From RUG754 sp045545455 (GTDB lineage Bacteria; Bacillota; Clostridia; Peptostreptococcales; Anaerovoracaceae), in contig JAZQAY010000038.1 of assembly GCA_045545455.1 (NCBI GenBank), forward strand, positions 1 through 9,860: a DNA stretch of 9,860 nt, in the 5' to 3' direction. Positions 1 through 5,624 of the stretch are shown here, one piece after another. Within the stretch, counting starts at the first letter, position 1; each line of letters starts with the position of its first letter. Under the pieces are notes generated by a model. It saw only the letters and a list, made by a program, of their open reading frames with translations. It was not told where the DNA came from and did not search any database. Both the position numbers and the translations under genes were made by a program.

Positions 1-850
1 CTGTGTTCTCGTTGGATACTACGTTGATAACTACGTCGAATAATTCGCCGTTTGTTAATTCCATAGCCTTCTCATACATTCCAACTGCATCTGTAGCGTC
101 CATGTGGAAGTATTCGTTAGCGAGGTCAAGATTTCTTGCTCTGTCTTCTGACTTCTGTGAACCAGCTGCGCAAACAACGAGACCGGTAACGCCAGCTCTC
201 TTCTTTGCTTCATAGAGGCAAAGGAGTCCGGACTTTCCGCCGCCGCCGATAACGAGAACCTTATCGCCGGGCTTTACTAACTTAGCAGCCTGTGCAGGAG
301 CACCAGCTACGTCGAGAGCAGATAATGCAAGACCTTCTTCCATGTCATCAGGTAACTTAGCGTAGATACCGGACTGGAACAGGATAGCGTGTCCCTTGAT
401 GTCAACCTGGTCGATAGCAGGTCTGATAGCAAGGATCTCATCGATTACGAGCGGTGTAAGGGAAAGGGATACGAGAGTAGCGATCTTGTCGCCTACCTTA
501 AGGTCGCCCTTCCAGTTAGGTCCGATCTCTTCAACTGTTCCGATGAGCATTCCGCCTGAACCTGTCCAGGGATTCTTATGCTTACCAGCCTTAGCTACGA
601 TACCCTTCATGCATTCTGCGATAGCATCAAGGTCCTTCTGTTCTGTAATATCAGCAGGCTTCTTTCCGTCGCAAGTTCTTCTTACGATCTCTGTGAAGGA
701 AGCGGAGTCGATGTTTAAAGTCTTAACGTTGATCTTTAATTCGTTGTCCCAGATCTCCATATCGTTATCGATAACGTCTGCGGGCTGGGGTAATACTCCC
801 TTGGGTGAAATAACTCTGTGTGTGCCGTAAGGGCTTCCGCCTGTTTTCAT
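1..850 (-). CDS. kdd: L-erythro-3,5-diaminohexanoate dehydrogenase (Kdd1), 3' end beyond window
   Basis: This is the N-terminal 283 codons of a gene that continues past the left edge. By family, Kdd oxidatively deaminates 3,5-diaminohexanoate to 5-amino-3-oxohexanoate with NAD+, a cytoplasmic step of lysine fermentation. The protein begins MKTGGSPYGTHRVI, has the conserved stretch GGMLIGTVEEIG near residues 99-110 and KVGDKIATLVSLSLTPL near 118-134, then DVAGAPAQ at 180-187 and an intact dinucleotide-binding loop GGGGKSG at about 202-208. The ATG at 848-850 is preceded by AGGAGG (859-864), which fixes the start. It aligns along its visible length with the second copy at 8801-9844, but has about 11 more residues between residues 55 and 99. 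By comparison with that copy roughly 75 C-terminal residues are missing. A sigma-54 promoter lies upstream, and codon choice is strongly biased, as in kal. The family call is firm. That this copy is the lysine-pathway enzyme is inferred from its promoter and the neighbouring kal. Confidence 0.9.
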   Translation of the reverse strand, partial: MKTGGSPYGTHRVISPKGVLPQPADVIDNDMEIWDNELKINVKTLNIDSASFTEIVRRTCDGKKPADITEQKDLDAIAECMKGIVAKAGKHKNPWTGSGGMLIGTVEEIGPNWKGDLKVGDKIATLVSLSLTPLVIDEILAIRPAIDQVDIKGHAILFQSGIYAKLPDDMEEGLALSALDVAGAPAQAAKLVKPGDKVLVIGGGGKSGLLCLYEAKKRAGVTGLVVCAAGSQKSEDRARNLDLANEYFHMDATDAVGMYEKAMELTNGELFDVVINVVSNENT

Positions 851-930
851 TTTGGTTTCCTCCTAAATATTAAAAATATAAATTTGTAAACTGGTCAATG
901 ATGTACCATAAAGTTACATTAAGTAATATT

Positions 931-946
931 TGCAATTAATATGCCA
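931..946 (-). promoter_or_regulatory. Sigma-54 (-24/-12) promoter of kdd1
   Basis: Read on the minus strand the sequence is TGGCATATTAATTGCA. It has the invariant GG (944-945) and GC (932-933) separated by exactly 10 bases and differs from the TGGCAC-N5-TTGCA consensus at one position, a T for the C. The expected transcript start is near 920, leaving a leader of about 70 bases before the ATG at 850. It closely resembles the kal promoter, including the shared TTGCAA and TATT that follow. Transcription from it would require an enhancer-binding activator, and the gene next door encodes one. Confidence 0.82.
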
Positions 947-1063
947 AAATCCTCGAGATTGTTATTCATTTGTCCAATTCGCCTGAGCCCTTGAATTTTA
1001 AGGCTTCCGAAAGTCAGCGTTTATTTTATTTAATCGGTATGAATAAATAAACCGCAAATAAGC

Positions 1064-1068
1064 GAACC
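1064..1068 (+). promoter_or_regulatory. GAACC half-site upstream of kdd1
   Basis: A single GAACC within AGCGAACCGAA repeats the arm of the dyad 29 bases away at 1091-1110. It could be a secondary contact for the activator. A 5-base match is weak by itself, and only the nearby full dyad makes it worth recording. Confidence 0.3.
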
Positions 1069-1087
1069 GAAATCGCACCAGCTTAAA

Positions 1088-1113
1088 AAAGCGAACCTAA
1101 TTCGGTTCGCTTT
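1088..1113 (-). terminator. Rho-independent terminator of the regulator gene
   Basis: On the minus strand, just after the regulator stop codon at 1151, the transcript would form a stem of AAAGCGAACC with GGTTCGCTTT around a six-base loop, followed by a T run that extends the pairing and continues to about 1085. This is a classical intrinsic terminator. Its stem contains the same GAACC-N6-GGTTC core as the dyad before kal, so the site may have a second role. Confidence 0.75.
1091..1110. promoter_or_regulatory. Probable activator-binding dyad (enhancer) for kdd1
   Basis: GCGAACCTAATTCGGTTCGC is a near-perfect palindrome in which only one base pair is mismatched. Its core GAACC (1093-1097), six bases, GGTTC (1104-1108) has the same half-sites and spacing as the dyad upstream of kal. 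It is centred about 180 bases upstream of the predicted kdd1 start, within the usual range for sigma-54 enhancer sites. The same DNA forms the regulator's terminator stem, so the symmetry alone is not proof of protein binding. The matching core at kal is the argument. Confidence 0.5.
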
Positions 1114-1150
1114 CATAATTTAAGTTCTTCTCCGGCTGCTTTTCATAGAG

Positions 1151-3208
1151 TCAGATCCCGTATTTTTTCTTCTTTCTTACCAGCTGAGTCTGGGATATCC
1201 CCACAGCTCTTGCGGCTTTTCTGGTGGATCCATATTTATCCAGTGCGTATCTTATGAGGCCCTTCTCATAATCACTTACTGCAGACTCAAGATCTATCTC
1301 CGGTTCCTCTCCGGCATTGCCCTCCAGAGGCTCCAGAACCTCATCTCTCGCGCTTTCTCCCTTCATCTCGGCGATCACATCAGCCAGCGTTATCTCACGC
1401 CCTGCAGCTGAAATGATCATTCTCTGGACTACGTTCTCCAGTTCTCTGATGTTTCCTTCCCAAGGCTGTTCCCTGAGATAATCCATAGCCCAGGGGCTTA
1501 TACTCTTCTTCTCACCAAACTTGTTCCCGTACTTCTGAAGGAAATGCTCAACAAGCCCGGGTATGTCATCTTTTCTGTCGCTGAGCTTGGGTATAATGAT
1601 AGGAATAACGTTCAGCCTGTAGTAAAGATCCCTTCTGAATCCACCCTCTTCAACCATCTTCTCAAGATTCCTGTTGGTGGCCGAGATTATCCTCACGTTG
1701 GTTTTGATGGGTGAAACACCGCCCACTCTGTAGAACTCGCCGTCCTGGATCACCCTCAGCAGTTTGGCCTGCATCTCAAGCGGTATCTCACCGATCTCGT
1801 CCAGGAAGAGAACTCCGTTATTCGCTATTTCGAAGTAGCCCTTCTTGCCGGTGTTGCTGGCTCCCGTGAAAGCCCCTTTTTCATAGCCGAAGAATTCCGA
1901 CTCTATAAGATTGGGGGATATGGCTCCGCAGTTTATCTTGAGGAAGGGCTGCATCTTTCTGTCCGAATTCTTCTGGATCAGGTTGGCAGCCTTCTCCTTT
2001 CCTACACCGGTATCTCCGAATATTATGACATTGCAGTCATACCTGCTGACCTTAAGTATGTCCTGCAGGACCTTCTTCATAGGCTTCGAATCGCATATGA
2101 AATCCTCAAACATCGAGCTCGCTGTCAAAGACTGTGAAAAGGCGTCGGCCTCACCCTCTACCGGGCCGCTGCCCTCATCGTATACGAGTTCAACATCCGA
2201 AAGGTCTTCAGATATCTCCTTTATCATCCCGATATCGAAGTCCGCATAGTTTTCAGTATACCCTTCCGCTCCGAGGACCACCATTTCCTTCGATATGGAT
2301 TCAGTGATATAGAGGGCTATATTCAGATTGTTTATGAGGTTTGCGAACAGAACGGTCCCTTTTTCCCTCGTTGCGAGAATATTTATTGTCTCAGCTCCGG
2401 GTATCTCAGCACAGTTGACAGAGAGATCGAAATACGATTCTCCCAGCTGTCTGATGCACTCCACCGGACGCAATATGTCGAGGAGCTGTATCTGGTCGAA
2501 CACCCTGGGCATAAGGCGTTCTATGCCCTCTCCCCTTACACCCACGCCTGTGCGCTTATCAAGAACGCATACGATCTCACACTGGTTTCCCAGAGCCCTC
2601 CTGATCACATAACCATACATTATGTTCGAAAGCAGGTTGTTCCCCACTATCAGAAATCTGGATTTCCCTTTGATAAGAGTACTGAGTTTATACAAGGTCC
2701 CTGACTCGTCCAGTGCGAACAGAAGAGGCTTTACCGGTACGTCATCTCCGGCTTTTATCAGCGGTATATCGGAATGTATTATGGCATAGCCCTTGACCGT
2801 TAGCTGATTGAAGACCCAGTCTATCTCACCTATCTCTTCGAGATGCATGGGAAAAGACGTAAGAGAAGCGTTCACTATGACTTTATCGCCAATGACGAGG
2901 CCTTCCCTGTTCTCGTATTCATCGCCTATTGCTTCAACCGTGCCATAAAGCACTCCTCCCGTATCTGTTACAGGGTTGTGGAGTTTGCCGCGTCTTATAA
3001 CGGTATCTATTATCTCTCTTCTGATCTCGCTGGGATCGTTATTTGCTTCAGTGCATATCTGCTTGAAACTGGTGCCCTCGAGATGTATAAGATCCGTGGA
3101 TATCCTTATCTCATCCGGCCTTATGCTTCTTGAATTATCCAGCCTCCAGGCGGAGGTCGGGATCACGAATTTCGGTTCCAGCACTCTGTTTGTTCCGTAG
3201 TTTGACAT
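1151..3208 (-). CDS. Sigma-54-dependent activator with an N-terminal Kdd-like sensor domain
   Basis: This 685-residue protein is a bacterial enhancer-binding protein. Residues 1 to about 340 align with the Kdd enzymes encoded on both sides (YGTNRVLEP near 4-12, TGGVLYGTVEAIGD at 83-96, IGDKVIVNASLTSFP at 106-120). The central AAA+ domain spans about 365-600, with Walker A GDTGVGKE (398-405), the sigma-54-contacting GAFTGA (445-450), Walker B LFLDE (467-471), FRRDLYYRL with the arginine-finger region (524-532), and NIREL (586-590). The end, STRKAARAVGISQTQLVRKK, is a TyrR/Fis-like helix-turn-helix at about 661-680. In the Kdd-like part the GxGxxG loop is replaced by GNNLLSN (189-195), so NAD binding is probably lost. 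It has no receiver, PAS or GAF domain. AGGAG (3219-3223) precedes the ATG. I infer that it senses diaminohexanoate or a related intermediate and activates kdd1 and kal. The fold assignment is firm and the ligand is a guess. Confidence 0.92.
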   Translation of the reverse strand: MSNYGTNRVLEPKFVIPTSAWRLDNSRSIRPDEIRISTDLIHLEGTSFKQICTEANNDPSEIRREIIDTVIRRGKLHNPVTDTGGVLYGTVEAIGDEYENREGLVIGDKVIVNASLTSFPMHLEEIGEIDWVFNQLTVKGYAIIHSDIPLIKAGDDVPVKPLLFALDESGTLYKLSTLIKGKSRFLIVGNNLLSNIMYGYVIRRALGNQCEIVCVLDKRTGVGVRGEGIERLMPRVFDQIQLLDILRPVECIRQLGESYFDLSVNCAEIPGAETINILATREKGTVLFANLINNLNIALYITESISKEMVVLGAEGYTENYADFDIGMIKEISEDLSDVELVYDEGSGPVEGEADAFSQSLTASSMFEDFICDSKPMKKVLQDILKVSRYDCNVIIFGDTGVGKEKAANLIQKNSDRKMQPFLKINCGAISPNLIESEFFGYEKGAFTGASNTGKKGYFEIANNGVLFLDEIGEIPLEMQAKLLRVIQDGEFYRVGGVSPIKTNVRIISATNRNLEKMVEEGGFRRDLYYRLNVIPIIIPKLSDRKDDIPGLVEHFLQKYGNKFGEKKSISPWAMDYLREQPWEGNIRELENVVQRMIISAAGREITLADVIAEMKGESARDEVLEPLEGNAGEEPEIDLESAVSDYEKGLIRYALDKYGSTRKAARAVGISQTQLVRKKKKYGI

Positions 3209-3212
3209 AATC

Positions 3213-3217
3213 GGTTC
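3213..3217 (-). promoter_or_regulatory. GAACC half-site between the regulator's RBS and start codon
   Basis: Read on the minus strand, GAACC lies between the AGGAG ribosome binding site (3219-3223) and the ATG at 3208. It is a third copy of the half-site within 40 bases and could add to binding at 3233-3252 or to autorepression. It is a short match and could be chance. Confidence 0.35.
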
Positions 3218-3232
3218 ACTCCTGATTTCTAC

Positions 3233-3252
3233 ATGAACCGTAAACGGTTCAT
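3233..3252. promoter_or_regulatory. Perfect 20-bp palindrome, probable operator/enhancer for kal and regulator
   Basis: ATGAACCGTAAACGGTTCAT is a dyad with perfect 9-base arms and a 2-base centre. Its core GAACC-N6-GGTTC is shared with the palindrome upstream of kdd1. It is centred about 65 bases upstream of the expected kal start, rather close for a sigma-54 enhancer but possible. It lies about 10-30 bases downstream of a plausible start site for the regulator itself. I infer that the regulator binds here, activating kal and perhaps repressing its own gene. Confidence 0.7.
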
Positions 3253-3268
3253 TTTTACCTCAAAACCT

Positions 3269-3297
3269 ATGATAAACCATTGGCACGGGATTTGCAA
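3269..3297 (-). promoter_or_regulatory. Possible sigma-70 promoter of the regulator gene
   Basis: On the minus strand TTGCAA (3292-3297) and TATCAT (3269-3274) are separated by 17 bases, a fair match to -35 and -10 boxes. Transcription would start near 3262 and give a leader of about 55 bases. The -35 box lies on the -12 element of the opposing kal promoter, so the two polymerases should compete. The AT-rich setting makes chance matches possible. Confidence 0.5.
3281..3296 (+). promoter_or_regulatory. Sigma-54 (-24/-12) promoter of kal
   Basis: TGGCACGGGATTTGCA matches the TGGCAC-N5-TTGCA consensus in full, with GG (3282-3283) and GC (3294-3295) ten bases apart. The transcript should start near 3307 and carry a leader of about 68 bases before the kal ATG. 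It is a stronger match than the kdd1 promoter. Confidence 0.9.
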
Positions 3298-3335
3298 TAT
3301 TTATTTGTGCTAAATGATCATAGCTAGTTCTATTC

Positions 3336-3355
3336 AAAAAATTTGCAAATTTTTT
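3336..3355. repeat. Perfect 20-bp AT-rich palindrome in the kal leader
   Basis: AAAAAATTTGCAAATTTTTT is fully self-complementary. It lies inside the predicted kal leader and ends four bases before the AAGGAG ribosome binding site. In RNA it would give a weak A-U stem beside the ribosome entry site. In DNA the A-tracts could bend the region. It may only reflect the AT richness. Confidence 0.5.
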
Positions 3356-3374
3356 AAAAAGGAGAATTATTAAA

Positions 3375-3770
3375 ATGGCTGAAGAAAAAATCACATCATT
3401 ACTCAGACTCAGAATGTCTGCAAAGGACGCTCACTATGGTGGAGAATTAGTTGACGGAGCACACATGGTTCACCTTTTCGGTGACGTTGCTACCGAACTT
3501 CTCATCAAGTTAGACGGAGACGAAGGTTTATTCTGTGCTTATGACAACGTTGAATTCTTAGCTCCTACCTATGCAGGTGACTATATCGAAGCTTACGGCG
3601 AGATCGACAAGATCGGCAACACTTCAAGACACATGGTATTTGAAGCAAGAAAAGTTGTTGTTTCCAGAAAATACATCAGCGCTTCCGCTGCTGACTTCCT
3701 TGAGGAACCCATCGTTGTAGCCCGTGCTTCCGGAACCTGCGTTACACCTAAGGAATGCAAGAGAAAATAA
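3375..3770 (+). CDS. kal: 3-aminobutyryl-CoA ammonia lyase (Kal)
   Basis: The 131-residue protein is a small hotdog-fold enzyme. By family it removes ammonia from L-3-aminobutyryl-CoA to give crotonyl-CoA, the step that links lysine fermentation to butyrate production. The N-terminal TSLLRLRMSAKDAHYGGELV, GAHMVHLFGDVATELL (about 49-64 in the central helix region) and the C-terminal ARASGTCVTP are characteristic of Kal, and the length is normal. The ATG follows AAGGAG (3359-3364) at about 10 bases. The gene stands alone: a sigma-54 promoter before it, a strong terminator after it, and neighbours on the opposite strand. It uses no CTG or ATA codons and strongly prefers a small codon set, consistent with high expression. 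In many lysine fermenters kal is within the kam-kdd-kce cluster, so its separate transcription here is a local feature. Confidence 0.92.
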   Translation: MAEEKITSLLRLRMSAKDAHYGGELVDGAHMVHLFGDVATELLIKLDGDEGLFCAYDNVEFLAPTYAGDYIEAYGEIDKIGNTSRHMVFEARKVVVSRKYISASAADFLEEPIVVARASGTCVTPKECKRK

Positions 3771-3810
3771 TCAAACGATAGTTAAAAACTTTCAATACGT
3801 TCAACAACCA

Positions 3811-3841
3811 AAAACCCGAAGGTCCATCCTTCGGGTTTTTT
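3811..3841. terminator. Bidirectional terminator between kal and the pseudouridine synthase gene
   Basis: AAAACCCGAAGG (3811-3822) pairs perfectly with CCTTCGGGTTTT (3828-3839) around a five-base loop, flanked by A and T runs on the two sides. It ends kal transcripts on the plus strand and, because the minus-strand gene stops at 3842, also ends the converging transcript. Confidence 0.93.
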
Positions 3842-4546
3842 CTAGCAATTCTTTATATAATCTATTTCAGATTTTGTCAGTTTTCTGTAGGTTCCCTCTT
3901 TAAGGCGGCCCAGTCTTACCTCTCCTATGGACACCCTGTGCAGTTCCTGTACAGGATTCCCGACAGCCTTGCACATCTTTCTCACCTGACGGTTCTTTCC
4001 TTCCGATATGGAGATCTCCACCAGAGTTGAGTTCGTATTCTCTTTAAGAAGGGTGACCCTGGCCGGTTTGGTTACGTAGCCTCCGATATCGATGCCGTTT
4101 CTCAGTTTCCAGAGTTTCTCCTTGGAAAGCACTCCTTTAACAAGAGCATGATACGTCTTGAAAACTTCTTTTTTCGGATGAGTGAGCCTGTACGAGGCAT
4201 TCCCGTCGTTCGTAAGTATCAGGGCACCGGTGGTGTTCATATCGAGCCTGCCCACCGGGAAAACTCTTTCGCCAACGTCCGCCACCAGATCCATGACCGT
4301 CGCCCTGTCCTGCTCGTCCTTTGCAGTAGTGACGTAACCGGCGGGTTTGTTCAGGAGATAATATACCATTTCCTCCTGTTCCCGGATCTCAGTTCCATTC
4401 ACCACTACCTTGTCCCCTTCTTTAACGTCATATCCCGGTTCCTTCATGATCGCGCCGTTGACCTTCACGTTTCCGTTCATTATGAGTTCGTCAGCCTTGC
4501 GCCTCGAGCAAAGTCCCGACCCTGCAATGTATTTATTTATCCTCAT
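3842..4546 (-). CDS. RsuA/RluB-family rRNA pseudouridine synthase
   Basis: The 234-residue protein converts uridine to pseudouridine in ribosomal RNA. It has an N-terminal S4 RNA-binding domain (MRINKYIAGSGLCSRRKADE, about residues 1-60) and the catalytic domain with YYLLNKPAGYVTT (62-74) and GRLDMNTTG (99-107), in which Asp102 is the expected catalytic residue. KNRQVRKM in the C-terminal half is another family motif. The length is normal. Clostridial members resemble RluB (23S rRNA), but RsuA (16S) cannot be excluded. Its start is 10 bases past the stop of the LysO-like gene, with a short GAGG before it, so the two are probably cotranscribed. The gene is housekeeping and probably unrelated to the catabolic neighbours. 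Confidence 0.9.
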   Translation of the reverse strand: MRINKYIAGSGLCSRRKADELIMNGNVKVNGAIMKEPGYDVKEGDKVVVNGTEIREQEEMVYYLLNKPAGYVTTAKDEQDRATVMDLVADVGERVFPVGRLDMNTTGALILTNDGNASYRLTHPKKEVFKTYHALVKGVLSKEKLWKLRNGIDIGGYVTKPARVTLLKENTNSTLVEISISEGKNRQVRKMCKAVGNPVQELHRVSIGEVRLGRLKEGTYRKLTKSEIDYIKNC

Positions 4547-4556
4547 TTATCATACC

Positions 4557-5546
4557 TCAGAAATTCAGACTCACAATTATGGGCATGGTGACAGGAATGA
4601 TGAACGTGAATACACAGCCCGTAACAAAAGCGATTATCGCGCAGGTCTTATTGGTGCTTGACTCTATGGTGCCGATGCATACGTCCATGGAAGCAGCCAC
4701 AGCCATACCCGTGGTCTCCACGTATCCCACCTTCTGCGCTACGATGGGAACCGTTATCAGGGTAAGGATGACCCTGAAGAAATTCGAAAGGAAGGCGACT
4801 GCTCCCGCAGCTACGAAGCCCCCGTCTATTATGATATTGGGCGCCAGGGAATACCAGCAGAAGGTCGCACCTATCATAAGCGATTCATGGGCATCATAAT
4901 CCATGAACAGCGTGCATGCGAAAACTCCCAGAAGAGTTGATATTCCGACTGCCAGTGGGAAGATAAGCGTTTTTACCCCTGCCTGCTTTATGAGTTTGGG
5001 CGCCGTCCCGTCAAAACCAAGATCCACACCAACGAGAAATACCATGAGGTAGAGCGCATAGGTGATGTATGTGCCTACCGCAGAATAACCTTTTTCGAAA
5101 TCAATGATATGGTTTCTTACCACCATAAAATAACCAAAAATGAAACCGGCAACTACACCTGCCACATAAAGGAAGGTGGTTTTAGGGATCACTGTCTTGC
5201 CGGTCTTTTTGCTCTGCCCGGATTTTTTGAGCGCTTCTCTTTCGGCTTTTGGCACAAGGACCCCCACCTCGTTATATCCTACAGCTCTCCTTGTGATACT
5301 GAGGGCTATGATAGTAAAGATAAGCGGGACCACGGCAAGGATAACCGAATTCACCCCTATCTCCATAATATCTTTTATGACTGACTCAGATGAACCTATC
5401 TTGTATCCCATGCAGGTGATGAGAGAGAACACCACAAACGTAAGCAGCTTGCCGAGCCACCAGAAACTGTCTTTTTTACTTCTCAGACGCGAACCGATGA
5501 AATACCCCAGTCCGGCGAATCCCAAATAGAAAAAAGCTGTCGTCAT
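4557..5546 (-). CDS. LysO-family (DUF340) membrane transporter, possible lysine exporter
   Basis: The 329-residue integral membrane protein has about eight hydrophobic segments in two halves, separated by a basic cytoplasmic loop (about 98-121, rich in Lys and Arg). The second half carries LVGVDLG (171-177), FCWYSLAPNI (229-238), FLSNFFR (252-258) and AASMD (284-288). These match my memory of E. coli LysO/YbjE, which exports lysine and thialysine, including the Asp after Ser-Met. It is about 30 residues longer than that protein, mainly in the loop. A weak AAGG ribosome binding site precedes the ATG. It lies about 80 bases after dctM with a hairpin between. Its place beside lysine-fermentation genes fits a role with lysine or a related diamino acid, but the substrate and direction of transport are inferred. 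Confidence 0.78.
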   Translation of the reverse strand: MTTAFFYLGFAGLGYFIGSRLRSKKDSFWWLGKLLTFVVFSLITCMGYKIGSSESVIKDIMEIGVNSVILAVVPLIFTIIALSITRRAVGYNEVGVLVPKAEREALKKSGQSKKTGKTVIPKTTFLYVAGVVAGFIFGYFMVVRNHIIDFEKGYSAVGTYITYALYLMVFLVGVDLGFDGTAPKLIKQAGVKTLIFPLAVGISTLLGVFACTLFMDYDAHESLMIGATFCWYSLAPNIIIDGGFVAAGAVAFLSNFFRVILTLITVPIVAQKVGYVETTGMAVAASMDVCIGTIESSTNKTCAIIAFVTGCVFTFIIPVTMPIIVSLNF

Positions 5547-5573
5547 AATACCTTAAAAACCTCTTACAGAACA

Positions 5574-5603
5574 ATTCAGCTGAGCTTTTACACTCAGCTG
5601 AAT
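5574..5603 (-). terminator. Hairpin after dctM, weak terminator or attenuator
   Basis: ATTCAGCTGAG (5574-5584) and CTCAGCTGAAT (5593-5603) are perfect 11-base inverted arms around an 8-base loop, 22 bases after the dctM stop. On the minus strand the T tract that follows is poor (TTGTTCTG), so partial read-through into the LysO-like gene is likely. It could also protect the 3' end of the upstream message. Confidence 0.6.
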
Positions 5604-5624
5604 GATTTTGCGTTTAACGTTCCA

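Larger units (their letters stand above)
851..1150. other. 300-base intergenic region between regulator and kdd1
   Basis: This AT-rich spacer holds the ribosome binding site of kdd1, a sigma-54 promoter (931-946), a lone GAACC half-site (1064-1068), and a palindrome that also forms the terminator of the regulator gene (1088-1113). A weak imperfect hairpin, AGCCCTT with AAGGCT around the AT-rich stretch at 987-1006, is also present, with no function I can assign. I see no small ORF with a convincing ribosome binding site and no RNA gene. Confidence 0.7.

Noticed and set aside
396..830. Plus-strand ORF of 144 codons opposite kdd1
   Set aside because: It is the antisense shadow of kdd1, which has clear family motifs and a strong RBS. 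The plus-strand frame has no RBS and no recognisable domain.
1911..3200. Several plus-strand ORFs opposite the sigma-54 activator
   Set aside because: All lie inside the conserved domains of the regulator on the other strand and show no family features.
4148..4591. Plus-strand ORF of 147 codons opposite the pseudouridine synthase gene
   Set aside because: It is antisense to a well-conserved enzyme, has no supporting RBS, and its composition is typical of a shadow frame.
5547..5624. Lysine riboswitch ahead of the LysO-like gene
   Set aside because: The 78-base gap is far too short for the lysine aptamer and contains only one simple hairpin.
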